A DNA stretch of 49,306 nucleotides from Beroe ovata. Taxonomy: Eukaryota > Ctenophora > Nuda > Beroida > Beroidae. The translations under genes and the position numbers were made by a program. This document shows positions 9,219-19,506 of this stretch, in pieces. How positions within the stretch are numbered: the first letter of the stretch is position 1; each line of letters opens with the position of its first letter. The notes under the pieces were generated by a model, which saw only the letters and a list, made by a program, of their open reading frames with translations, ran no database searches and was not told the origin of the DNA. Location of the stretch: contig CAMPET010000214.1 in assembly GCA_946803715.1 (NCBI GenBank), positions 77,252-126,557 on the forward strand, written 5' to 3'.

Positions 9219-12200
9219 ATGGAGGGCATTGTCAGAGGCATCTTCACGACCACCAAGCTGGATCATCGTGGAAAGTTGGTGGCGATACAGACACTCAAAC
9301 CCCAGCTTCTCAATGTGGACGTTGTGACGGCTGATCAGATCACATCACTCTGCATAGAGAATATGGCGGATGAGTGTCATGTCACCTCAAGAGCGCTCAG
9401 CTCTCACCTTCTCTCCATCTTATTCCAGGTATTTGATTTTGTTACATGCAACATGATCTATATTTCGCTGGTTCAAACTTCCATCTTATTGTATTTTTTT
9501 CTGACATTCGTAAGTGTTTAGGTATCTTACTAGACTTTCATTATCTATGCAAATATTCAGGTTTACCCTTGCCGTGTGATATCAGAAATAGCCAGTCAAG
9601 ATCAGAGTAATAAAGAATACCAGACACTCTGCTCCAAGCTGATTATACTCACATTCAAATCATCCGACATACCTTTCTTGCAGGTGATTTATTTGCGTTA
9701 GTAATGTTTTCACAAGAGCTTGATTGCAATATTGCTGTATATTGAATGATGACGTAATTTGTCTAATTAGTGACGTCATATCATCTTCAGGGGAGGAAGG
9801 TAGCAGAGATGTTAGCTAACAACAAGCAACTCCCCTTCTCCATGTCTGAGCACGGGCTAATTGCTGATAGTGTATACAAAGTTAAACACTGGTTTAGTGA
9901 TTCTTCATTGTGGCTGGAAACTTATTTCTACTATTGTGGACTTTCGGATTCGACCGCCAATTCCGTGAGTATGGACTCAGATCAGCAGGAAGCTGGAATT
10001 CATAGCATGGTCGACGGTCTTGTGTATTTGGAGGTCCTTGATCCTACTATGTATCGAATTGTCATGCACTCGGCCATTGAGATCATATTTCTCTACGCTA
10101 TGTAGCAGCCTGATATGATTTAATCAAATCTTACTTGTGACGTTTAAGCATATAATAATCGCGAGCCATGTGGAAGCGATACCCCCTTCGAAAGTGGGAC
10201 ATTTGTTCAAAACGGTCTTCTGAATAGTTTGTGGCGCGGTGACAATTTAGATAGAACATGTGCGCAGTACGCGCGCATTTTGTATGATGCGCGCGTTCCT
10301 TGTCATGTCGAGCCAGAACGAAGAATACCAAGCCAGTGAATGGTAATATTGGATGCTAAAACCATAGGGACTATGCATGATGCAGATGTTTGAGCTACAT
10401 GAATCCAAGCTTGGTACTCCAACAGTTACCAAAGAATGCAGGAGTTTCTTTGGACCGTATACAGTGCTATAAGTCATTCCCAACCGCTGACATCACTTCA
10501 TAATGCACCACAATTCGTCTCTACGTCACTACTTACCGTTGACACCACTACATAACATTCCATGACGTATACACCACTCTACGTCACTGCCTGCCGCTGA
10601 CACCACTTCATGACATTCCATTACGTATACACCACTCTACGTCACTGCCTGCCGCTGACACCACTTCATGACATTCCATGACGTATGCTCCACTCTACGC
10701 AACTACTTACCGTTGACACCACTTGATAGCATTCCATGACGTATACACCACTCTATGTCACTACTTACCGTTGACACCAGTTCATAACATTCCATGACGT
10801 ATACACCACTACATACTGATGACACCACTTATAACATTGCATGACGTATGAATTGCTCTACGTCACTGCATACTCAGTACCGCTGACATCACTGCATAAA
10901 ATTCCATGCCAGATTAACTGCTGCAACTGCGAATCCATCATAGCGGGAAAGTGATTTGTATATGTAATTTTACACGATGAACTTGCATCATTTTGTAATT
11001 TCTTCCTTCATTGGCTGGTACAGATGTCTGCACGGAATTTCAAATGAAATTTTGGCTGTGACAAATGACGAAAGCCTCTTCTTTACTTTCTTTGGACTCA
11101 TTACTTAAGCCAGTATCTTCAGGTGACCGATTCAAGTAATATTGTATCCGACCAGTCCTGCCTGGTAACCGCACTGAAACTAATTGGAAGTAAACTGGCT
11201 GTTGGGGAGCTATCGCCTGCTCAGGTTTGTTCTCACAGCATTGACATTGCTCGCACTTGTGATATCTATTCTCTACTATTCTACAGAATAGTGAGTGTTA
11301 ACGATTGTTCCCAGGGATCCATACTGTCAAGCATCCAAGATAAAGTCATAGTAGAGACTGCTAGTCGCGAGTTCCTTTACTCACTCTCTGAATCTCAGCA
11401 AGTGAAATGTTTCGAGAACTTGACATCTCTGCAGAAGCAGGGCATAGCGCTCTCTCATTGGATACTCTCTCTGCTAAACAGTCTGTGCTGTGATAGAAAG
11501 TACATGCAGGTTGTCCAGCTATCAGAACGCTATGTGGATATGTTGCTGGACCATGGCATTCAGGAGTTGCCTGCAGACAGCATTGAGTTGGCATGTCACT
11601 TGCTGCTCTTTCACCAACACTCTCCTCTCCTATTTCACCGTCATTTTACCAAACTGGAGGTACGGCAAGAGCAGGACTGTGTCAGCAGAGTTATTCAGAG
11701 TCTTGTGTTGCGATACCCTCATTTCACTCGAATGTACGGCAAAACAAGGAACACCGCAATCCACACGTGGGCTGAGCTCAAACAAATGCTCCATAATCCC
11801 CGAGTCAGCCCTACCTCAGGAGTAGGCCTCAACAACCTTGGTAACACCTGCTATTTCAACAGTCTTGTCCAGGCCCTGTGGTTATCGGGCCCTTTCCAAG
11901 AGGATGTTATCATGAACCGAGTTGAATCGAGTATTCTGTCCGAACTACGCCGCGTTTTTCTCAATCTCTCCTACTCGATAAGGAAGTCGTTCTCGCCCGA
12001 TACTCTATTCCACGTTCTGCGTCCTCCTTGGTTCTCATTCGGGTCTCAGCAAGACTCAGCTGAGCTCCTTCGGCACATGTTCGACCTGGTGAGGAGAATC
12101 GATATCTACACTGTGGTGTTATGATATTATTACCTTTGATAGACGACATTTCTTGATATCACTAGATTTCTGATTATTCCTTCATTTCACGTCTCGATAA

Positions 12201-13233
12201 CAGTGTATCTTTTCAGATCAGCTCTGGCAGTAGCGGATCCAGTTCCCAGTCCCCACTCCAAGAAGGACTGATGGGAGGCAGAGATCTAGGGTCTCTGGAG
12301 GCGAGCAGACGGAATAGATACTGTTCTTCACACAAGGAAGTAACTGTCCCGTCCAGCCCTTCTCAGATTATCACAAAACATTTCCAAGGTTGTCAAGATG
12401 TCACCATTGTGTGTGACACGTGCAAAACTCCCTCCTCGAAACAAGAGCCGTTCCTGTTCCTATCTCTGCCCTGTGGCAAGGAATCATCCACGTTAGAACA
12501 GCTCATTCTGAACAGCCTCGCTTCGGAACACTTGACTGAAGAGAATCAGTATCATTGCGAGACATGCGCAAGCAAATCAGATGCAGTCAGAGAGACAGCG
12601 CTCAGTCGTATACCGGACACATTCATCTTTACCATCAATCGGTTTTCATATGACAAGGTGCAAAACTGTCGGTCGAAACACTTGTCAAAAGTACAGATTC
12701 CCTCCTCGCTGGGTTTTGTACAGACAAATGCGGGTGATAAGTTTGAGTTGTCACATGGGGGTCAGCACCCTGAGATCACTTACCAGCTGTACGCTACTGT
12801 TGTACACAGTGGGTCGTCAACAGAGAGCGGACATTACTACACATACGGGGTACCCTCTAACTACGCCAGTGACACCGCCCTCTCTAACTGTCTGTGTTTC
12901 AATGACAGCTCTGTGACACAAGTCACGGAGGATCTGGTGAATTACCCACGCGGACCAATGGACACGCCCTATTTGCTGTTCTACAGGAGAACAAACAGCG
13001 ATACATTGACCACATTTGACCTGGAAATGGGCGAGTTGAGTGAGATTATAAGTAACAATATCAAGTGCCTCCAGCAAGCAGAGAGGTCTGGACCTGGGAG
13101 CTCCAAACAGACCGATCACCGGGAACCAGATCGAGACAATGATGATGGCGATGGAGACAAGAGGAATAACGTGTTCAATCAGAGTTGTCATAGCGACAAC
13201 TTTGGAGCTGGCTCGAGTAGATTTATTTACTGA
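9219..13233 (+). CDS. USP38: Ubiquitin-specific protease, USP35/USP38 family
   Basis: A cysteine protease that removes ubiquitin from substrates. Five phase-0 exons fit: 9219-9428, 9561-9683, 9791-9964, 11123-12088 and 12217-13233 (about 829 residues; human USP38 1042). The N-terminal 390 residues look all-helical, as in the family. The catalytic Cys box GLNNLGNTCYFNS places Cys near 412. RPPWF and SQQDSAELLRHMFDL follow as in USP38. Two CXXC pairs (CDTC, CETC) form the fingers zinc site, and the His box STESGHYYTYG places His near 697, followed by FNDSSVT and YLLFYRR. The insert between the Cys box and fingers is much shorter than in human. The frame after 9964 stays open to 10105, so intron retention there is possible. 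USP35 and USP38 are paralogues in vertebrates; the choice of symbol is nominal. Confidence 0.88.
9965..11122 (+). other. Large USP intron carrying a minisatellite
   Basis: A strong GTGAGT donor at 9965 pairs with a CTTCAG acceptor at 11122 in phase 0. The intron holds the 58-bp array annotated separately. Nothing else coding was recognised in it, although one or more unrecognised small exons cannot be excluded. Confidence 0.6.
10517..10915. repeat. 58-bp minisatellite (CTACGTCAC...TGACACCACT...CATTCCATGACGTA)
   Basis: Five nearly complete 58-60 bp units are followed by two degenerate ones. Each has TCTACGTCACT, then CCGYTGACACCACTTCAT, then ACATTCCATGACGTATACAC. Several units differ by only a few bases, which suggests recent tandem expansion. 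The TGACGTA and TACGTCA halves make a local inverted motif in each unit. Confidence 0.9.
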
Positions 13234-13667
13234 AACATGGCAATTTCGAAACTGGAAATTAAAGATTTGGGTTTGTTGTCTATTGTTTTTGAATCGTGTT
13301 GAAGACCCGTGTCGATTACGATAGGAGCTTCTTTACAACTACAAGTATTTCCCCGGAGAATTCTGTACCAAAATGAGTAACCGATATTAATTTACGACGT
13401 TGTGAGTATTTTGATTTTAGTCGAATATTGATTATTGTGAGGTATTTGATAGTCAGTTGTTCTTCATTTAAGAATAAGATTCATTTCAGTTTTGGGACTT
13501 ATAATTTGCTCTCTGGTCTAGTTTGGTAAATCTTGCTTGGTAAAGTCTTGCTTGATAAATCCTGCTTTAGCTCAATCTAAGGTTTATAATCCCTTTACCC
13601 TCATTCTGCGCTTTCGTGTTTATATTTAGATTACGTTTAACTTAATCGCCCCTCACAGAATAGGCCC
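13234..13667. other. USP-ECH1 spacer
   Basis: AT-rich intergenic sequence with a short repeat of CTTGGTAAA/CTTGATAAATC-like words near 13530-13565. No gene seen. Confidence 0.45.
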
Positions 13668-14519
13668 ATGTTGAGAACAGCTATTCAGCGGTCGCTGCCT
13701 GGCGTTGCGAGAAGTCTGTCGAGTTATGAGTACCTGCAGGTCGACAGTCCCGCCCCCAAAGTATACAACGTCCAGCTGAACCGTCCAGAGAAACGCAATG
13801 CCATCACCCTTGACATGTGGTCAGATATTGGCAAATGCTTCGAGGAACTGTCACAGCTCCCAGATTGCAGAGTTGTCGTCCTTTCCGGAAATGGGAAGAT
13901 GTTTTGCGGGGGAATTGATCTTGCGTCGTTTATCTCGGTAATGCCGACTTGCTCCGATCCGGCACACAAATCCCTCTTTATCATCGACTCGATACGCAAG
14001 TTGCAGGACAGTTTCTCGGCCGTAGAGAAGTGTCGGAAACCCGTGATCTCTGTGGTACATGGGGGCTGTATCGGAGCCGGGGTGGACCTGATCTGCGGCA
14101 GTGACATCAGAGTGATGACATCAGATGCGTATCTCCAAGTGAAGGAAGTCGATATCGGGATTGTAGCGGATGTTGGCACAGTCCAGCGACTTCCCCGTAT
14201 AGTGGGCAATCAGAGCCTTGTCAACGAGTACTGTCTCACGGGGAGACGAGTGTTTGCCGACGAGGCGGCACAAGTCGGCATCGTATCCCGCCTCCACTCG
14301 GACAAGGGCAGTGCGATGGAGGCGGCCGTGGCCCTGGCGGCGCAGATAGCCGGCAAGAGTCCAGTAGCAGTGCAGGGGATCAAGAGTAACCTGGTGTACA
14401 GCAGAGAGCACTCTGTGCAGGAGGGTTTGGATAGAGTGGCGCTATGGAACTCAGCCATGCTGCTGGGGGGTGACCCTGCCAGGGCCATGTCTGGGGCAGG
14501 AGAGTTTGAGGACCCTTGA
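13668..14519 (+). CDS. ECH1: ECH1, delta3,5-delta2,4-dienoyl-CoA isomerase, intronless
   Basis: ECH1 isomerises 3,5-dienoyl-CoA to 2,4-dienoyl-CoA in the degradation of unsaturated fatty acids. The 283-residue product starts with a basic, Ser/Arg-rich presequence (MLRTAIQRSLPGVARSLSS) predicting mitochondrial import. The crotonase fold follows: QLNRPEKRNA, then the oxyanion-hole segment FCGGIDL, VHGGCIGAGVDL and the block QVKEVDIGIVADVGTVQRLP. The Asp of GVDL, Glu of VKEVD and Asp of VADVG align with the catalytic acidic residues known in rat ECH1 (Asp176, Glu196, Asp204). Mammalian ECH1 ends in the peroxisomal signal SKL; this one ends GEFEDP, so peroxisomal targeting by that route is not expected. 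There is no intron. Confidence 0.95.
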   Translation: MLRTAIQRSLPGVARSLSSYEYLQVDSPAPKVYNVQLNRPEKRNAITLDMWSDIGKCFEELSQLPDCRVVVLSGNGKMFCGGIDLASFISVMPTCSDPAHKSLFIIDSIRKLQDSFSAVEKCRKPVISVVHGGCIGAGVDLICGSDIRVMTSDAYLQVKEVDIGIVADVGTVQRLPRIVGNQSLVNEYCLTGRRVFADEAAQVGIVSRLHSDKGSAMEAAVALAAQIAGKSPVAVQGIKSNLVYSREHSVQEGLDRVALWNSAMLLGGDPARAMSGAGEFEDP

Positions 14520-15168
14520 GAGTCGGACACTGGCAATTAGGTAATTAGGTAATTTAGTCGATTATGATGCGTGACTTACATAATTCTGTGAATTATCTGA
14601 TTGAGGACTATTCATTGAAATGTCACTTTGAGAAATTGATTTGTTTTGAAATTTTAAATTTCATCAAATCAGAATGTAAGTTTTATTTTTACTGTTTTAC
14701 GAAATGATAAACTTCTTGTAATCAGGTTCTGATTTTAATTATATTAATCAAAAAGTAATAGGGTGATTTGAATAAATGCGTTATATAAATCTTGTTTAAA
14801 TCTGTACACTGAAAATTAAAACCACTAGAAAAGTATAATAGTTTCATTGTATGTATGGGATGTATTAAAGATCTGCAAAACTAAAAGAAAACTTGAACTT
14901 CACTCAAACAGAGGGAGGGCCACCTTATAAGAGTTCGAGTGTGGTTGTTTGATTGTTGTTTAATGATAGTGAGAATACTGTACACTCTACTCATGTGTTA
15001 TTCCATGCCAATATCGTATATAAACTGTTCAATGTTCATTTAATGAATAGTAAAAACACTAAGTTGATCGGTCCATTGATCATAGATCAAATACAGTTGT
15101 ATTTGATGGCACTGGACTTGCTGCTTTGTCCATGACTGCTGATCAGTCCAAATCCCCTCAATCCGAGG
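14520..15168. other. Convergent ECH1/TSPO 3' spacer
   Basis: AT-rich sequence between the ends of two convergent genes. I see no repeat or exon; it contains the 3' UTRs of both. Confidence 0.5.
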
Positions 15169-17213
15169 TTAATCCGAGTCCCCATTATCGGGATTAAGTT
15201 GCCAGAATGAGTAGTTGAGAATAGTGGCGAATGTTACCCACATGATGTAGGGAAGGAGGAGGAAGTGAACCCAGGGACGGACTCTAAAGAACAGAATCAT
15301 CGTTATCAGAATCGCTATCAGCAAGAAGATGATCTCCACAAACGCCTGCGGGGTATGCATGGAATTCAGGAATTATAGTTTCAAGCAGGCAGTGTGTGTT
15401 TTCATGCAATCTCGGCTTACTGCTGGGAGTGTATGGGCATGAGGTAGTCCTCCAGTCACGTGAATCCATCAAATTTCCAATGATAATTGCAATATTCGCG
15501 CTATGTGTATCACATTACAAGACAAAATACTGTCGCGCGCGACGTTAAGTTTGTGGTACCCAACCTAACATCGTGTTATATCCAGGCTCTATATATTTTT
15601 CCAGGAAAACTTTTCTTAAAAATGCAGAGTGTAATTATTATGAAAAATATAATGCATGAACACCGCAGGTATGTGTGCATTATTAATTTTGATTGAATCA
15701 CGAGCTGAAAGCGATCTTTTTTCATAATTTTCACCTACACATAATGAACTCTGTGCATTTATGAGGAGCCCCTTACAATTTTGAGGGTGTATTTCGAGAT
15801 CTGTAAAATGAAACTCAGCGTGCGATCATTATGAAATTCAGTCACCCCACTTTAGCGGCACATTGTACAATTATAGCATTAGGATTCGTTATATTAACTC
15901 AGACAGAGAACTGTTTACAGGTATCGGATATCAACTACATATCTTTCTTCAGCATACACCAATGATAAGAACACAGGGCACACGGTAATACCTGTTTACA
16001 CATCCTACTCTCACACATATTGTGATAGGTGATCAGTGGTCGCAACTCACCGCGTATAGAGCATGTCCTTTGCCAAAGATGAGTGTCCAAGCGAAGTTGA
16101 GGATCAGTTGTATGAAGAAAGCGATCAGTGGGGCAGGCTGAAACAGGAAGTAGTTTAACATGTGCATTGTTGACATTACTAATTGTGATGATCATTAATC
16201 ATTCATCTTGGTACCTATCAAATAATATACCTACTCCACAGTTAATGCTTCAAGACAATCATGACCCTTGCTTCACCCTATATCATAATAGCTGTCATAG
16301 CGGTACACAATGTTGAATGTAGCTACCTAACACACATCAATACCTACACACTTAACAATATACAATGTCAAGTGTGTAAAGCAGGGCTCGACCGGGATCC
16401 CGGCCCCGGCCCCGGGAACGGCCGGGATTTGCCTTTTTTCCCCGGCCCCGGCCCCGGCGAATTCATTTTCAAAATCCCGGCCCCGGCCCCGGCCCCGGCT
16501 AGCTGACNCCAAAATCCCGGTTAGTCCCGGCCCCGGCAGATTCAACTTGGTCCCGGCCCCGGCCCCGGCCAAATTTCGTCCCCGGTCGACCCCTGGTGTA
16601 AAGCATGTTCAATACAACTATACACATAATACAACTGACAACGTTCATTAATATACTACTTCACAGTATACACTATACACTATACAATATACATTATAGG
16701 TACAATGCTATACACTAGGCTACACTATTGCACACCTGCTTCTTGAAGGTAGTAGCACGCCACACAACAAACGCAGCAATAGCCATGAGAAGGTAGAGAA
16801 TGGACCACACGGGTCCAAATACAGCAGAGGGAGGGTTAAAACACGGCTTCTTCAACGATGTAAACCTGGCATAGTTGATTCGTCATCATAGCGGTCACTA
16901 TGAACACATTGATGACACAGTGACCAAGTGATGACACAATAATGACACAGTTATGACTGATGATACAGTGACCGAGTGATGGCACAGTGATGTATACAGT
17001 GATGACACCACACACAGTGATGAAATCAGTTATTACTCACCAGGCAGAGTCATCGCCGAAATCGTTGGCAGTGATCGCACCCATGATCCCACCCCCGCCC
17101 ATACACAGCACAACAAAACCGACTAGCACTCCAAACTGTATGAGCAACTCCCTTCTGCTCATGTTACGGAGCTGCGTCAAGAACGACACGTCCTGATTTT
17201 CTAGTTCACCCAT
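15169..17213 (-). CDS. TSPO: TSPO, translocator protein (peripheral benzodiazepine receptor family)
   Basis: TSPO is a five-helix membrane protein, in animals mostly in the outer mitochondrial membrane, that binds cholesterol and porphyrins. Four minus-strand exons join in phase: 17041-17213, 16736-16865, 16051-16137 and 15169-15345, giving 188 residues. After a roughly 27-residue hydrophilic extension comes TM1 (LIQFGVLVGFVVLCMGGGG), then AWFTSLKKPCFNPPSAVFGP and VWSILYLLMAIAAFVVW, the TspO signature (W-F/Y-x-x-L-x-K-P-x-F-x-P-P and F-G-P-V-W). The third exon gives NFAWTLIFGKG, and the last gives PYIMWVTFATILNYSFWQLN, matching the family's last helix. The codon for the Trp in AWF is split by the first intron. 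Introns 1 and 2 are rich in tandem repeats. Confidence 0.93.
16389..16596. repeat. CCGGCC/CCGGGA GC-rich array in TSPO intron 2
   Basis: An array of CCCCGGCCCCGG words with CCCGGGA and AAAATCCCGG interruptions, bracketed by CTCGACCGGGATC and its near-inverse CCCCGGTCGACCCC. It has one ambiguous base (16507). A related array sits at 32245-32430. Base composition contrasts sharply with the AT-rich flanks. Confidence 0.85.
16888..17035. repeat. Degenerate GTGATGACACAGTGA repeat in TSPO intron 1
   Basis: Roughly ten copies of a 10-20 bp unit containing GATGACACAGTGA fill the intron up to the TSPO exon 1 donor. Confidence 0.7.
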
Positions 17214-17519
17214 GTGCTATATATGAGCATATAATATGGTTACAATAATATGAGCATATAATAATATGAGCACATAATATGAGCATATGGTTACAAGTTT
17301 GCGTCAGGGCTTGGAAAACGTAATCTCGATCACATACAAAAATACAATGTGTTGTAGAATGTAGGCAAAAACTCGTCATTGCTATACAGGATTGTGCGTG
17401 ACTGAGAATGCATGTGAATGTTACAAATAATCGAGCACAATAATAATAGACATAGGCATCAAGTATTTGATAAATTAAATGCTTGAATGTATAATGATAG
17501 GTCACTTTTCCCTCGCCAA

Positions 17520-17890
17520 CAGTAGGTATTACCTTGACACCACTGCTATTTTGACACCAGGTTGTTCCTGACACCACTTTTCCCTTGACAACACCTTACC
17601 CTTGCCACTGCTTATTCCTTGACACCACTTCTACCTTGGCACCATTTTTTCTTGACAGTCGCTTCCTCTTGACATCGATATCTCCTGAACACCTTATTTT
17701 TATTTTGTCAACACTTACCCTTGACATGACTTTTCTCTTCACAGCGATTGAACCTCAACATAACTATTCTCTTCACGCCTCATTTCCCTTGACATCACTT
17801 CTCGTCCTTGACACAACATATCACTTGACATCACTTTCGCCTTGTAGTTTCCTTTCGACACCCTTTTTCTTGACACCAGTTTTACTCTGA
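17520..17890. repeat. Degenerate CCTTGACACCACTT minisatellite
   Basis: About twenty diverged copies of a 15-25 bp unit around CTTGACACCACTT or CTTGACATCACTT. The core TTGACACCA is shared with arrays at 1-130, 10.5 kb and, on the opposite strand as GGTGTCAA, near 34.25-34.49 and 36.25-36.35 kb. Confidence 0.8.
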
Positions 17891-17900
17891 CACCAGAAAC

Positions 17901-18008
17901 CTTCTCAATCTTTACCGTCTTCATCATCCCCTCCATCTCCTTGTCCTTCCTCTTCACATTGACATCCTTCTCTGTCAGAAGCTCATTCTGGAACTTCATC
18001 TCCCCTGT
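17901..18008 (-). CDS. Possible isolated coiled-coil exon
   Basis: On the minus strand an acceptor GATCACCTACAG is followed by 36 in-frame codons (TGEMKFQNELLTEKDVNVKR, then KDKEMEGMMKTVKIEK) and a donor AAG|GTTTCT. The segment is a symmetrical phase-0 exon with strong heptad-like charge pattern. I cannot find partner exons or a family, so it may be a fragment of a gene, an alternative exon, or chance. Confidence 0.25.
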
Positions 18009-18806
18009 CTGTAGGTGATCAGCTGCACATAGCAACTTCACATAGTAACTTGCTGATGCATTTCACTGTACCAGTGAGAGCAGCAACAAGTTTGATCAAT
18101 ATGATATTGTTAGTCTGCTTCAATTTAAAAAAGTCTGACTGAGGTCTCCCAGCTGATTGGTTATCTGAAGGTGGCATGCTTAGTGCAAAGCTGCATAGGT
18201 ATTAGATACAGTAAGTTTACAGCAGGTTATTCTTGAACCTGATGCTGAATACATGATTTTAAGCTTTGCAACACCATTCTTAGATGATTGAAAAATGTAG
18301 ACAGTGAGACAAAGTCAATTTAATCACACTCACACACTTTACACCACTAATCTACTGACAGTTTCAAGACATAAGTATCTTTTTTAGGATTTCAACCAAG
18401 TGTGGCCCTAGTTTTATGAATTTGATTGTCATAGTATGTAGTGGGGTTGATAAGTTTGAAAAACAAGCTTTTTGTATCACTGTCTACAATGTTCATTGTT
18501 CAATTATCTGAAGCTCTTTACTACTTTGTAAAAAAAGACTTCTTTGTACAAGTTATATTGTGGTGCAAAGTTTGTAGGTTTGTTGTAGGATTTCTCCCAC
18601 CCTTGTGGACGGAATTACAATTGCACAGCGCCGAAGGTAGGGAAAACCCTACAAGTAGGTTTGATCAATCAAACCAATGCAATTGACCTTGTTTCACTGT
18701 CTGCAATCCGTTGAAAAAACTTGATACATAGATGATAGATAAGCTGACAGAGCTATATAATATATGAGTATGTTTGAGAATTGAAGGATAAGTTATGAAG
18801 GCGTGC

Positions 18807-18948
18807 TTGTCGATCGATGATATACAATATAGACCCTGTCGAAAATTCCGCTTCACGCGCGCGAACTTATTGCTGAAGCAAGCCGCCGCGCTTCAGCTTC
18901 GCTGCTTGCATCAGCGGTCTGGCATCGCTCGACAATTATAGTGTACAA
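18807..18948. mobile_element. MITE family A, copy 2
   Basis: It starts TTGTCGATCGATGATATAC and contains the family-A 3' block GCATCAGCGGTCTGGCATCG ending CGACAA at 18935. AAGGCGTGC stands before it (18798-18806) and again at 18948-18956, a plausible target duplication lying about 13 bp beyond the canonical end. A family-B right end (CAGATAAAATCTGACAA, ending 18997) follows, so this copy may have inserted in a B element. Confidence 0.65.
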
Positions 18949-19506
18949 AGGCGTGCGTGCGCGAAAAAGAAGTCACTAATCAGATAAAATCTGACAAACG
19001 CAGTGAGAGTACAATCAAACATTTCGTTATCAGTTATGCCATGCTGGTTGCGCGCGCGATCTCGTAGGATCGGATTATATTTACTGTTCCCTACCTGGCC
19101 AGGGTGAAATCTCGATTGAATCGTGTGGACAGTAGGCCAGGGATAACCCTAAAAGTGTGTCATTGTTTGTGTTACACTGTTACGCCGAGCTGAAGAATCC
19201 CGCTAGCGAGGCCAGGGATTCGTCCTACTGAGCTGCGTAACATGTCAGAATGAACACACAACACAGAAATGCAAAATATCAAAGTCAAATTGATTCAGTA
19301 AAATGTACAGCAGAAGGCAATTCGCTTATCTTAATACCAATTTATCTTCAATAACTATCGACCGTAAATCCATACAATGATCCTGAAATCAAATTCAAAA
19401 CTGTTAAAAATCTGAGCATGCAAAAGAATGAAGTAAAATTCTTTATATTTACAAAATCTTAAAATGTAAATTATGTCCCAACACTCATGCAACTCTAAAG
19501 TATATT

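Larger units (their letters stand above)
17214..19506. other. Repeat-rich TSPO-TRIQK intergenic region
   Basis: Immediately upstream of TSPO is an ATATGAGCATATAAT repeat (17217-17290). It is followed by a minisatellite (17520-17890), one candidate coding exon (17901-18008), AT-rich sequence, a diverged short GC-rich repeat (about 18595-18660) and MITE material (18807-18997). The rest to 19506 is AT-rich. No complete gene was recognised. Confidence 0.5.

Noticed and set aside
16327-16572. Pro/Ala/Gly-rich frames in the TSPO intron
   Set aside because: Translations of the CCGGCC array lying between two well-supported TSPO exons.
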